Positions 1 through 9,584 of a DNA stretch of 29,983 nucleotides are shown here, in pieces; the first letter of the stretch is position 1, and every line of letters starts with the position of its first letter. A model generated the notes under the pieces. That model was given only the letters and a program-made list of their open reading frames with translations, had not been told where the DNA came from and did not search any database. Position numbers and translations under genes: made by a program. The DNA comes from Phallusia fumigata (taxonomy: Eukaryota > Chordata > Ascidiacea > Phlebobranchia > Ascidiidae), in the NCBI GenBank assembly GCA_008931825.1, contig QXVZ01006278.1:3223-33205 (forward strand), given 5' to 3'.

Positions 1-255
1 TCAGGAAGTGGAGGAACAGACCTCGCCGCCGCTCAGCTTCCTATTTATCAGAACATTTGGTTTATCGTTGCCATGGCGGCGGTCGTCGTGGTGATAGTGT
101 TCGCTGTGTTGCTCATCGCATTGCGGCGCATGAGGGCACCGGAGAGACAGCGGTCGCCGCTTAAGGCGCCACCTACCGGCCGTAGAGTGCCGCCTAGTGG
201 TGACATCATGGGCACGACCTTGCCTCCGTACAGAAGCCGCAATTACAGCGTGAAT
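1..255 (+). CDS. USH2A: Usherin transmembrane exon
   Basis: Frame 1 is open from the first base. It gives 85 codons ending SVN before a perfect gtaagt donor at 256, phase 0. It holds the only membrane segment seen in the gene (roughly residues 17-42) followed at once by Arg-rich sequence, so the C-terminus is cytoplasmic. The exon probably began before the window. Confidence 0.8.
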
Positions 256-2545
256 GTAAGTTTGCTTCGATAAACTGTTTGAATGAATTTTGGCTAAGTT
301 TACTGCGGTAGGTTTAAGGTTTAAGTGTAAGCACTAGGCCGGTGGATCCCTACCATTTTTGATACATTCACCCCATTGCCTTTTTTGGAAATATACACTT
401 GATGAGAAATGATATAAATTACTATTATAAGGTTTGAAACAATTGGTCTATCTAAAAATATTTCAACACTTATCATGAATGACTTAACTACAAGTGTAAA
501 TTCCTCCCTTAAATTCCTCACTGTGAAGGAATTCATCCTTAGCTGTGAACCATTGTACTAGGCAGAACCTGGATTCCTTGGGTTAACTTTGTGGTTAACT
601 AATAAACTGTTGCTTGTTTTTTCCCTTGCACTGCCTGGCGTTAAAAGCACGGACCCCTTGTGCTCTCAAAGTTGTGGGTTCTAATCCTGTCTCGGTCGCT
701 TTGTGTTTTCCTGAGCAAGAAACTAAAGCGGCATTGCTCCAACCCAGTGGACGCGATGGGTTGAACTAAACTGAATTTAACAACTTAAAAACCTAGTACC
801 TACTTTTGGTTTACACTGTGGTGAAGCTTTCTTCGGGCCAGACGAATTCCAGCTTTTTTTAGTGAAGCTTTCTTCGGGCCAGACGAATTCCAACAACTAT
901 TATCAGAAATTAGCTATGTGTGGTTACCCAAACAAACTCCTCTTATTTCCATTTATCAGAGTGGGTCAAGCAGGTCACGTGGCCTTGTTCCGCTTCACCG
1001 CAGAGGATCACTGGATTCACTGAACCGCGACGGTCACGTGGTCGTGCCCCAGGACATCAGCTTCGACCAATCAATGTTCAGCAACGAGAAACACGTGATC
1101 GAGTGCGACGACCAATGGGAGCGCGTGTATGACGACAGCATCGCGTACATTGGTCAGCCGCACGGATTTGAAAAGCGCGGGATCGGACGTGGCGACAGCG
1201 GATTGGTCAGTAACGTAAGTCGAAAACGGGTCAATTTCGCAGATTACAGGGTGGATAGAGTACGCCTGCCACGTAGTGAAAGATACCCCACCGACCCTGT
1301 AAGTTACACTGCTAGCGACGATGAACTTTCTTGCGATGACGACATGACGTCAGCTAAAATGACGTATTTACCGATGACGCAACGTAGACCCGAACATAGG
1401 GTTTACATTCGTAGAAGGAAGGAACGCGGAATGCCTACTACATATTACTATGAGAAAGATGGACCTTATACAGTGATTTAAATANCGATGACGCAACGTA
1501 GACCCGAACATAGGGTTTACATTCGTAGAAGGAAGGAACGCGGAATGCCTACTACATATTACTATGAGAAAGATGGACCTTATACAGTGATTTAAATACC
1601 TGAAGATTGATAGTTATGTCTTGTGTATGGAAGTAAATTTAATGCCTTGCTGACATTGCCTCAGTTAGATTATAATCCGAAACAACACTTGTTGTGTAGT
1701 TTACATAAGTTGTAATTTTTTGTTGACTAAAATGACTTAACGTTAAAATTTGAATTTGCACGCTTTCTGAATGTTAATTGGAGCAATATGCAAGTAAGTA
1801 TTTCATTGTTGTTGTTTTCAGTTTTGCACTTTTTACATTTTTCAGTCACAGTGTACCCCAACATCTAATATTAATGGCGGGGAAAAGTTGAAAGTGAAAT
1901 ACTGTTTTGGCGGTTGTTACTGGCGCATCCAGGACGGGACTCGAACCTGCATATTCAAAACTGAACGCTTGCTTTAGTCAGTAGCTCGCACCACCTGGGA
2001 ACTGACGTTTCTGCAGCTATACGACACATGCAGCCTACTTACGAGTTCAAGATCACTAATTGGAAACCACTGATTCTCACGCTCTCGTATTTCGAACATT
2101 GTCTCATCTTGCAAGCAGATTCGAGGCCTTTTTTGCTGTAATAACAAGGGGTGTATGTCTCAAACAGGGCGTTTAACCTTTAGGGCAGATCCCAGAAATA
2201 GATATGCGCTTGTATATAGTTGATATATACCAACCGTAAATGTTGTTTTGGCTTGTAACTAACTAGACTTCGTATAACTCAGTTGGCGAAGCGCTAACCC
2301 CGATTGCCGCGTGGTTGTCCCTCAGTTTGTAGGAAAAGCGAACTGATTCGGTCAGTCTCATTTTAAACGCTCAGAACCCTAATTCATACAGTTGCAGATT
2401 TATTTGGGGGAAATATTTGAATGTAATAATTTTTATTTGTTAATTTTGATTCAAATTTCCTTATTTTTTACAGTTTGATGATGACGACCAACCAGACACA
2501 CCGATTAATAAGACAAGAGTAAATCTGACAGACACACATTTGTAA
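1..2545 (+). CDS. USH2A: Usherin homologue, last three exons (5' partial)
   Basis: This is the 3' end of a gene for a very large single-pass membrane protein. Joined exons 1-255, 960-1214 (or to 1298) and 2474-2545 read through in one frame with phase-0 introns. The first exon encodes a short ectodomain tail (YQNIWF), a hydrophobic segment of about 20 residues and a basic stop-transfer stretch (RRMRAPERQR). The second is a polar cytoplasmic tail. The last ends DTHL followed by a stop. From family knowledge, vertebrate usherin ends in the same TDTHL, a class I PDZ ligand that binds scaffold proteins at stereocilia ankle links and photoreceptor periciliary membranes, and its membrane segment has a similar WFIV start. 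The laminin and fibronectin III ectodomain lies upstream of the window. An unrelated membrane protein ending in DTHL is the alternative, but the match at both the membrane segment and the tail makes usherin likely. Confidence 0.8.
340..556. mobile_element. hAT-like MITE in usherin intron
   Basis: A 217-bp non-coding element is flanked by direct repeats ACTAGGC (333-339 and 557-563). Its ends resemble degraded copies of the better preserved element at 8248-8468, and the internal order is the same (caccccattg, a gatataaa tract, taaggtttg, near-terminal gaaccattg). A 7-8-bp target-site duplication with such ends fits hAT-derived MITEs. The 71-codon reverse-strand frame inside it is not a gene. 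Confidence 0.6.
655..765 (+). mobile_element. tRNA-derived SINE fragment
   Basis: It contains a pol III B-box-like core (GGTTCTAATCC, 677-687), then a shared tail: tgttttcctgagcaagaaac, then gcggcattgctccaaccc. The same block, in reverse orientation, recurs at 6795-6905 and 7450-7560, which identifies a family rather than a tRNA gene. Confidence 0.6.
821..892 (+). repeat. 31-bp direct repeat, two copies
   Basis: The 31 bases at 821-851 recur exactly at 862-892, 41 bases apart, just before the acceptor of the second usherin exon. It looks like a small local duplication; no function is evident. Confidence 0.8.
960..1214 (+). CDS. USH2A: Usherin cytoplasmic-tail exon (two possible donors)
   Basis: The acceptor tttatcag ends at 959 and the frame is phase 0, matching the previous exon. 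Two gtaagt donors lie in the same phase, at 1215 and 1299. If neither is used the frame stays open to a stop at 1479-1481, ending YTVI. The extra 89 codons are rich in Arg, Asp and Tyr and look like real protein rather than intron. In vertebrate usherin the matching region is a poorly conserved cytoplasmic linker. Confidence 0.7.
1372..1598. repeat. 113-bp perfect duplication around an n (assembly join)
   Basis: Bases 1372-1484 recur exactly at 1486-1598, with the single n at 1485 between them. Perfect identity and the n at the joint indicate overlapping contig ends that were abutted, not a biological tandem repeat. The second copy should be collapsed; it includes the alternative usherin stop codon. 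Confidence 0.85.
1925..2260. mobile_element. SINE / tRNA-like remnants in usherin intron
   Basis: Reverse-strand bases near 1930-1995 contain an A-box-like and a B-box-like element (ggttcgagtcccg), but the acceptor and T stems pair poorly, so this is a tRNA-derived relic. Downstream, near 2185-2225, cagatccc followed by atatgcgcttgta matches the tail of the SINE-like copy at 3500-3725. A second A-box-like tract lies near 2280. Confidence 0.4.
2474..2545 (+). CDS. USH2A: Usherin terminal exon, DTHL PDZ ligand
   Basis: A T-rich tract and ttttttacag (ends 2473) precede 23 codons beginning FDDDDQ and ending NLTDTHL, then TAA. The acidic run followed by Thr-Asp-Thr-His-Leu is the usherin signature tail. 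Phase 0 at the acceptor agrees with both upstream donors. The 76-codon frame that starts on the stop codon is T-rich 3' UTR. Confidence 0.8.
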   Translation, partial: FDDDDQPDTPINKTRVNLTDTHL

Positions 2546-2688
2546 TGAGACCCTTCTACTTGTTGTTTTGTTGCTGTACCGAATCTCGCCTATTTTTTGT
2601 GCTAGTTTTTTTTACTGTGTTTTGTACAGTTTGTGCCATTTCAATTGTGCTAATATATGTGTTGCGTATGATTTCTTTTATTGATGAA

Positions 2689-2694
2689 AATAAA
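2689..2694 (+). terminator. Poly(A) signal AATAAA for usherin
   Basis: Canonical AATAAA, 144 bases after the usherin stop, inside T-rich DNA typical of a 3' UTR. It is the first such hexamer downstream on this strand. Confidence 0.55.
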
Positions 2695-2775
2695 CTGCTG
2701 ATTGTTCAAACAATTTTCTGTAATTCCTATTTTAACGTATCTTATTGTTTCATAATAGTTATGAAAGAAAATTAA

Positions 2776-5430
2776 GCACTGTATAGTTTCAGTAACCTAT
2801 GTTCCACCCTATAACTATTTTTATACATCCCCTGTATTAATAAGATACAAACCAGTACTTGTGCGTAAAACATTTTCTACGTTTCCACAACCCCAGTTGT
2901 CTTCATCAGGAATGACTCGAAAAAGCGGCGCAAAGTTACTTGTAGCGGTAAAAGAAAAATATCTTTTGTATTGTTTATGACAGACATCTTGGCCCAAACT
3001 TCTATGTTGTTTAGGTCTTCGCTTTTGTTATAGCTTTTAGAAGCAACCGATATTGGTTCGGATAGATTTTCGATTTTATTTAAAACTTGTTCCTCATGTT
3101 GCGTAAAACTTTTTTGGCTTTCAACCGAAACAGTTTGCTAACAATCGTAAAGTGCACTGTATCAGCGAGCTGCCTTTTACTCACATAGGTTTCATTATCC
3201 GCCTATCGTTTACCTCAACAGGCATGGCCAACGAAAGTTTAACGTTTAATTGGTTTGTTGCGTCTCCACGTTCCCTTTCCACTGGTTTCAAAGCACTTGT
3301 CATTTGCTCAGTAAAAGGTGACAATCATGGTCTGTTATGCCTTATAACCACTTTCGTTAGCTTTGCATTTTATTTCTTTCTCAGGGGGGCGCAATACACT
3401 TTACCGCCTCCCATAATGTTGCTATACCGTCTCTGGACTAATAGACTTAGGAATCACCAGATAAACCTTTAGTATTTGAATGTAATATGGTTGGTACCAG
3501 GTCTCGGATCGAATGCTGTGGTGGGTTCGAATCCCACCGCAAGCTAGATTCTTACAGCCCACGCCTTGCTGAATGAAAATGCTTGGAAGTCCGACAATAT
3601 TTTGGAATAACCTCTCTTTCAGGTCTGGTATACTGTGATTTTTATATGAGTGTGCCGTTATCTTTGGATTACATGATTCATGGCAGATCCAAGTACCAAA
3701 TATGCGCTTGTACATAATTTGTAGTAAATGTTTTGCAGAAAAAATCTCGATTTTCATTATTTCAAAGTCCTCTCAAATTCGTGTTCAGAGTATCACCTTG
3801 CTTTTTTTGAAACCACTAGGCTTCCCCGATACGTCCCGCGCTGTCCGCGCTGTCCGCGCCAGTCCAGGTAAAATTTAACAAACATCAGGCATGCTTGAAC
3901 ATGACCTTGAGTTTGGTCTCGCTTCCCCAGCTCACAACAATACAAACCGATACAAGTCCTTTAACGGGCGCACGTATTTTATAACCTCGTTACTCACAGA
4001 TATGCCTTTTTTCGTACCAGACAGTGTATGGAAATGTATAGGGGCGAGTATATTGTGTTCATGTTTATTCAGTCCCAACAAGGGGCAATTGGTAAACATT
4101 AAACTGGAATTTGTTACTATCATGGTGACTTGCCCACCATCTGTTGTTTATTATATCAGGCACCGGGGATAATTTTGAGCTTGTTGCTGAGTGTAGATAA
4201 TTGGTTGAACAATAATTCTTAGAGTTTCTGCCCAGTAGCGTATTCAGCCAACATTTTTTGGGGAGAAGCAAGCGAGCTTATAGTAAACATTTTAAAAATT
4301 TGCCATGGCCCGTTTGCCCCCCAGTGTAAATTTCAAGTTCTGGGGACAATAGTAGAAAGGTAGCTACTTTTTCTAGCGAAAAGTCGAGTTGGGAATGTGC
4401 AACCTGGGTGTGGCTGACCTGACCACTATAAACCTGACAACGCCCTATATTCATTCAGGATAAACTCAGCTCAGTCTCTTTCAACTGACGCAGTAACAGA
4501 AAAGAGTCTCCGTTAAGTTCAATATGCGTAACGATGGTCACACTTGAATGAGAGTGAAACTCCGCACAATAGAGAGGAACTTGGTTTGGCCCTATAGTAT
4601 ACAGTGGACTGTCTTGACAGACATAGAACTTCATGCACATAGTTAATGATGCTCACAGTTAGTGTTTCAGAGGTGATCGGGGTTAGAGTCAGAACATTTG
4701 TGCTTGAAATAACACAGTCTGTATTTTATTTGCGAAATACATGTATCGGGTATTATTTTTCTTGCATTGAATAAACTGTAAATGTTGAACAGGCAAGCGA
4801 AGACGTTAAAAAACTTATATTATGTTATTCCTGCAGTGGTACAGCATATAAGTTGAGCCACCAGCAGTGCAACGCGAAACAATGGCGGTGTAGCTGCAGT
4901 GCGTTCCGCTTCAATCACTACCAATTGTTTTCGCGGTTAAGGGCAGTGTGGCGCAGTTATTTCCGGCTTGGTGATTGTTTTGGTTGAATTGTGCTGCTGC
5001 AATTACTTTCAGCAGGCGAAATAAACTTAATTTAACTTCAGTAATTTCCGAAACGTAGTGTCGGATAACTAGTACGTATTTTGGAATAAATTTGCTAAAT
5101 GTAATTAACAGTGGTGTGGTTTGGATAATTCATAATGCAGTCTTAAAACCGTATACATTCAATTCGTAATTGACTTAGTTTTCGATTGCCCAGTTTGAGT
5201 CGACATCATCACAACACCGTCAAGTGAGAAATGTCTTAGCGACCACAAGTTGAGACAAGTTCGTAGCACAAATAAAATCCACACAATGGCAGTTTTACCA
5301 AACCGACCAGGTCGCGTCTGCTTCACAGCGCTACACAATGTGACAAAGTGAAAGGCACAACAGTAGAACAGGGAAGAATCCGCCACAGCTTCATACTGAA
5401 GTGTAGTGTAAGGGCTTCAAATGAGGGATA
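2776..5430. other. Intergenic, repeats only
   Basis: I find no supportable gene here. The stretch holds a SINE-like copy (about 3500-3725), a GC-rich triplication of cgcgctgtc (3836-3860) and old repeat debris near 4230-4400. The bases before the 5431 gap do not encode the missing Walker A part of NLR-A, so the gap must hide sequence. Confidence 0.5.
3500..3725 (+). mobile_element. tRNA-derived SINE-like element
   Basis: A strong B box (gtgggttcgaatcccacc) lies near 3522-3540, with a tail ending ggcagatccaag then atatgcgcttgtacataat. The tail block is shared with the remnant near 2185-2225. There is no intact tRNA cloverleaf. Confidence 0.5.
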
Positions 5431-5431
5431 N

Positions 5432-6537
5432 TCAAAAACCTTCTTGAGGGAAATCTGCTCCCGCGCGCCAAGAAACTGGTCACGTGCCGTACGAGGCAAT
5501 TTCTAGAACTCAACAGCGAGTTTCTTCCGATCCTAGTCGTCGAAATTCTTGGGTTTAATCGCGCGACCCAGTCAAGGCTTTGCAGAGAAATCTGCGGTGA
5601 AGAAAAGTTCCGAATTGTGGAAGAAATTTTAATCAGAAACCCGGGTCTCTCAGCCCAATGCCATGTCCCTGTTAACTGTGTGTTAATATTTGCATACATT
5701 TTGCAAAATTTCGAGCGTGTTAGACGCAGCCCGACACTTCCAATGTCGGATATTTTAACTTCCACCTTCATGGACTTCGTCAGTTCCCAACACGCCAACA
5801 AGTCTCATCCGAACTTGACCGAGCAGGACTTTATAAATTTGAGCAAGTTCGCGTGGCGCATGGCACAGGATAGAAGGTTCCTGTTTGTCAAAAAAGACTT
5901 TCAAGACTTTGCCCTAGACGGGAAAAAACTGGAAACTTTTCTCACAACGATTGTAACAAGGAATCCAACCATCAACATCCGCTTGTTCGAGGGAGAAAAG
6001 AAGAGCTATTTTTCGCACCTCATCTGGCAGGAGTTCCTCTCTGCAGTTTTCCTCATGGCGGTTTGCAACCCAGCAGACTTTGAGGCGTTCCTTCCTGAGC
6101 TCAACGAGAGCAGGTGGGAGGTGGTTGCCAAGTTCACCTTCGGTCTCTGCAACGAATCCACTTTCGAAAAGCTGCAGCCGATTTTCGACGCGCCGCAAAC
6201 AGAGATCGCCAACAAGCGAGAAATGCTGGTCAACTTCCTCACAAATCACATGCATCAATTCTCTGCTCTTGATCCTTGTCCTCAGCTCCTCCGCGTTTGC
6301 TCCTGGGCGTGCGAAGCCCGTCATGACGACATCGTTGCCGTGGTTACCGAGTACATGCCGCGGGAGATCAAACTCAACGGGTCGATTCTCCCAACCGACG
6401 TCGCTGCCCTTTGTTACGTGTTGAAGAAAGCATCCCGCGTCCGCCTTCGACAACCGTCGATCCGAGCGCTGCGGAATTGCAGATTCGTCGCCGATAGCTT
6501 CGAGAGACTGACCCAGGAAATTGCCACCTCTATCAAG
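5432..6537 (+). CDS. NLR-A exon 1: C-terminal part of NACHT region
   Basis: The frame is open from the n at 5431 through 368 codons to SIK, followed by a gtgatt donor (6538). The open frame continues to 6633, but the added codons are hydrophobic intron translation. There is no true ATG because the start lies in the gap; an in-frame GTG at 5617 is not a start. Confidence 0.75.
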
Positions 6538-9112
6538 GTGATTCTATTTGTTGTTTCATTTGTATCCGTCTTAGAGGCACTTTTTGGTTTTATATTAAGT
6601 CGTTCTGAACTTCGTTTCGCAATCTGTGTGTAAATAACAGTTTGCATGATTAGGTAGGTGACAAAAAATTGACATACGATTGTTGCTGTTTGTTTTATTT
6701 GTATTCTCGTTGGACAAACCAACACTCGAATGCGTCATATTCACACTTTTGAACTCCTGCGTCATTGTAGTTTTGTTAGAGCTTTAGTGATTTTAACTTT
6801 CTCGCGTTCCACTGGCTTGTTGCAATGCCGCACAACTTTCTTGCTCAGAGAAACACAACGGATCGAAACGATATTTGAACCCACAACCTTATAAACGCAA
6901 GTCTGCTGGGCTGGCCTATTAATGTGTGGTGACTTTTACTGTATAAAAGGGACTTTTTCTAACCGACAATATGGGTAATGGACAACTACCACGATTGTAA
7001 TGACGCTTAAGCAATGTCCAATAAATTATAATGAAAATTTGTAAATTATTTTGGATTATATTGAAAACCTTGCCTTAGTTGTTTCAAATTTCCGCTTTGT
7101 CGCTCTTACTTGCCATGCCCAGTTTTAAAGCAAGCAACAGAACAGCTTTTCTTTTCTTAAGGTCACTTACTTTAATCTCTACCACATCGGAAACGACAAA
7201 GCTCGTCAGCTTGCCCGCTGTATTCACAACATTAGCGAGTTGAATATCTCCCAGTGTCTTATCACGGAAGACGGGGTTGAACATCTGTCGCGGTCACTGC
7301 AGCGTATGGATCATCAGGTAAGATCATTTACACAACTCGGCAATGCCATTGTAAATTTTTGTTTTTTTTATACTCGTGGGGGGGGACAACACCTGAGTGC
7401 GTTATGCTCGTAAATTTTTTACGGTTTTTGAATTTGCTGACTTTATTTGGGTCAACAAATCGGGTCAAATGGTTTGGAGCAATGCTGCTTAAGTTTCTTG
7501 AGCAGGGAAACACAACAGACCGAGACAGGATTAAAACCCACAACCTTGCGAGCATATAGCAGTCCCTCCAACCACTGACGGCGAAATGTACAGAGTTGCT
7601 CCACGTCAGTTCAGCAAAATTTTGGATTTGGTTTGCTTACATTTAACAACCCAGCACACAATTGTCGATGTTGCGATGCAATACCAACTTTGATTAATAT
7701 CTAATCCAAGCTTCTCAACGAAGATAGGGTCGGAAGTTTTTGAGGACCAAAACTTTTACAAACACTCTCCGTTTTGCGACAGGTTTTAATTTTGCTTTCA
7801 GGAGCCTCTGAAACCTGTCTACTGAATTAATAAGGCCCCAAGGACCCACGTTAAAATAACTTTTCGAGACAAGTAGATGCAAAAACGTTGATGGCTTATT
7901 TATTTACTTTTATATGTCAGTTTTGGTATTGGCTGAAAGCATGTGTAATAAAATACGAAAGGTTTAACTTAGGTGAAATACAAAAATGCAATATAGGTAT
8001 ATTCCATTTTGGTGCCATGTTATACGAAAAATATGTTAAAACAAATACTTCACGCTTCTACAGATTGAGCACATTAACCTTGGCAACAACTACATCGGGC
8101 TTGGAGGATGCCGCCACCTTGCTCAGTGCATTGCTAACATCCAGGAGCTGAACTTGAGGCAATGCGATTTGGACGATGAATGCGTGCGGGTTCTGGTTGA
8201 TGGGATCCGAGCGTCCCGAACTCCGGTAAGTTCTTTAACGTCTAAATTAGTGGTTTCCAACCTTTTTTGATCATTACCCCCTTAGCTTACTTTGGAACTT
8301 TTCATTTCTCCCCTACTAGACAAGAAGTGATATAAAGTTATAATCAAAGGTTTGGAACCACTGGTCTACTAAACAAGAAATGTTACACTTATAATGAATC
8401 ACCTTACTATGAAAATGGAAGTTCCTTTCCTTAACTCATAATATTCCTTTCCGGTTGGGAACCACTGATCTAAATGCTAAAACATATGCAACTTGCGATC
8501 TTGGCATTAACCGTAAGGTTGTGGGTTCGAATCTCGTCACCGGTTGCCTTTTTCTTTCTTAAATTTTCCTGGTTCTCAAACCGGGGGTTGAAATTCCCAG
8601 ACGATAAAGTTAGTAAGTATTGGCACAAAAGACGTTTGTGTGAGTTGTCAAACAGCCTGGACTTTGTATCTAGGGACGTTTTGGGAAGATTGTCGACATC
8701 ATTTTTAAAATTATAACTTAGTTCTTATGTATGTGTCAGCGTCATTTCTGCGTGCTGTAAAGTTTAGCGCCTTCACGCGTAACCGCCTAATATGCGAACT
8801 AGTGTACCAGTCCTTGGTTGCAAGTATATCACAGTAAGCTGAAATAGCGGCCACAAACCCTCCTGAATGAAATTGTAATTGCTGAAACCATGAAAAACGT
8901 GACATTCTATATGTTCTACTCAGTTGAAGTCGTTGGATCTTTCTCTCAACAACATCACTGATGCTGGAACTGAATCTTTGCTCTCAGTCCTCCACAAGAT
9001 CATCACCCTCAACTTGGCCATGTGCAGAATATCCGATGCGGTAGCGTTAAAGCTGACAGAAAAGCGAAGAGAAGTTGGTTTGGATGAAGATTGTGGACTT
9101 ATTTCTCTCTAA
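5432..9112 (+). CDS. NLR-A: NACHT-LRR protein, 5' end lost in gap
   Basis: This is an innate-immune-type NOD-like receptor in four exons: 5432-6537, 7162-7317, 8064-8225 and 8924-9112, all phase 0. The first exon starts inside the NACHT region: right after the n it reads KNLLEGNLLPRAKK, aligning with KHLAGGNLLPRARK of NLR-B. It then runs through the helical part after the NTPase (CHVPVN, IWQEFL, RWEVV, RVCSWA are shared with NLR-B). Walker A and B fall in the missing part. Each later exon carries one LRR pair (INLGNN..., LDLSLNN...). The protein ends GLISL plus stop with no added C-terminal domain. NLRs of this class sense danger in the cytosol by oligomerising through NACHT. The ligand is unknown and no N-terminal adaptor domain is visible. 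Confidence 0.8.
6795..6905 (-). mobile_element. tRNA-derived SINE fragment, reverse
   Basis: The reverse complement contains aaggttgtgggttcaaat, then tgtttctctgagcaagaaa and gcggcattgcaac, the same order as the copy at 655-765. It lies in the first NLR-A intron. Confidence 0.55.
7162..7317 (+). CDS. NLR-A exon 2: LRR
   Basis: A pyrimidine-rich acceptor (ttttcttttcttaag) is followed by 52 codons: an LRR core (YFNLYHIGND), the helix RQLARCIHNI and a second core (LNISQCLITEDG). It ends DHQ before gtaaga. Phase 0 at both ends. Confidence 0.75.
7450..7560 (-). mobile_element. tRNA-derived SINE fragment, reverse
   Basis: The reverse complement reads gcaaggttgtgggttttaat, cctgtctcggtctgttgtg, then ctcaagaaacttaagcagc and attgctccaaacc. 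It is the closest relative in this window of the copy at 655-765. It lies in the second NLR-A intron. Confidence 0.6.
8064..8225 (+). CDS. NLR-A exon 3: LRR
   Basis: Acceptor gcttctacag, then 54 codons with LRR cores INLGNNYIG and LNLRQCDLDDE, ending SRTP before gtaagt. Its size and phase equal the corresponding NLR-B exon at 23311-23472. Confidence 0.8.
8248..8468. mobile_element. hAT-like MITE in NLR-A intron
   Basis: A 221-bp element with inverted ends (tagtggtttccaacc and ggttgggaaccactga). Flanking direct repeats TCTAAAT (8241-8247, 8469-8475) mark a target-site duplication. There is no coding capacity. The 'cagtggttcccaacc' type of end is widespread among hAT-derived MITEs. Related end fragments occur near 16792-16812 and 19210-19230. 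Confidence 0.7.
8500..8570 (+). mobile_element. SINE head fragment
   Basis: Contains gtaaggttgtgggttcgaat followed by ctcgtcaccggtt, a B-box region like the other SINE copies, in the third NLR-A intron just after the MITE. Confidence 0.45.
8924..9112 (+). CDS. NLR-A exon 4: terminal LRR
   Basis: Acceptor ttctactcag, then 62 codons with LRR cores LDLSLNNITDAG and LNLAMCRISDA, ending at TAA 9110-9112. The equivalent NLR-B exon instead ends in a splice donor and continues into ZU5. Confidence 0.8.
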   Translation: MKSLDLSLNNITDAGTESLLSVLHKIITLNLAMCRISDAVALKLTEKRREVGLDEDCGLISL

Positions 9113-9471
9113 TTTCAAACGCTCTGTCATATTCGTTTAGTCAAATGTCTTAAAACATTGTTTCACCACTTTTTTCTTGTATGACCCCCTTAATCGCCCT
9201 CGTTTCCTCGTTTAAATTACATCTTTAAACCGATTTCGTTTTTTCCGACTCTGGAACCTCTCAACCGGTTGTCCGACTTTCCGCCAAACACCAAGGCTGC
9301 CGCCTCGCTCACTTTTTGATGTTTACGGCCAAAAAAAATTTTTTGTCGGTCGATTTTCATCGAATTATTACACCGGTTGGAGTCAGTTTTTACCAACTCA
9401 TTATTATATAAGTGACAGCGATGTATGCTATAACATTGTTTTGTATAAACAATTTTTTTTGCTCTTAATAA

Positions 9472-9477
9472 TTTATT
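9472..9477 (-). terminator. Poly(A) signal for CRAL-TRIO gene
   Basis: AATAAA on the reverse strand (tttatt on +), about 110 bases after the CRAL-TRIO stop at 9585-9587. Confidence 0.5.
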
Positions 9478-9558
9478 TAAAACACAGATGGAAGTGGATT
9501 TTCGCACACACAACCTCGACACAAGAAGATTGTGAAATCGTTTGAAGAAAGTACAAAC

Positions 9559-9564
9559 AATAAA
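9559..9564 (+). terminator. Candidate poly(A) signal for NLR-A
   Basis: First AATAAA on the + strand after the NLR-A stop, about 450 bases downstream. Use of it would place the NLR-A 3' UTR across the 3' UTR of the convergent CRAL-TRIO gene. Confidence 0.35.
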
Positions 9565-9584
9565 CATAGTCAAAAAATTATTCA

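Noticed and set aside
321..536. 71-codon reverse frame
   Set aside because: It lies almost wholly inside the MITE with ACTAGGC target sites; no domain.
1925..1995. tRNA gene on the reverse strand
   Set aside because: A and B boxes are recognisable but the stems do not pair properly; a SINE relic explains it better.
2545..2775. 76-codon hydrophobic frame after usherin
   Set aside because: It starts on the usherin stop codon, is T-rich throughout and contains the poly(A) signal, so it is 3' UTR.
5914..6453. 179-codon reverse frame opposite NLR-A
   Set aside because: Shadow of the NACHT exon: the forward frame matches NLR-B along its length, the reverse one matches nothing I know.
5617..6633. 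Treating the NLR-A frame as a complete 338-residue gene
   Set aside because: It begins with GTG inside conserved NACHT sequence that continues upstream to the gap, and its last 32 codons are intron.
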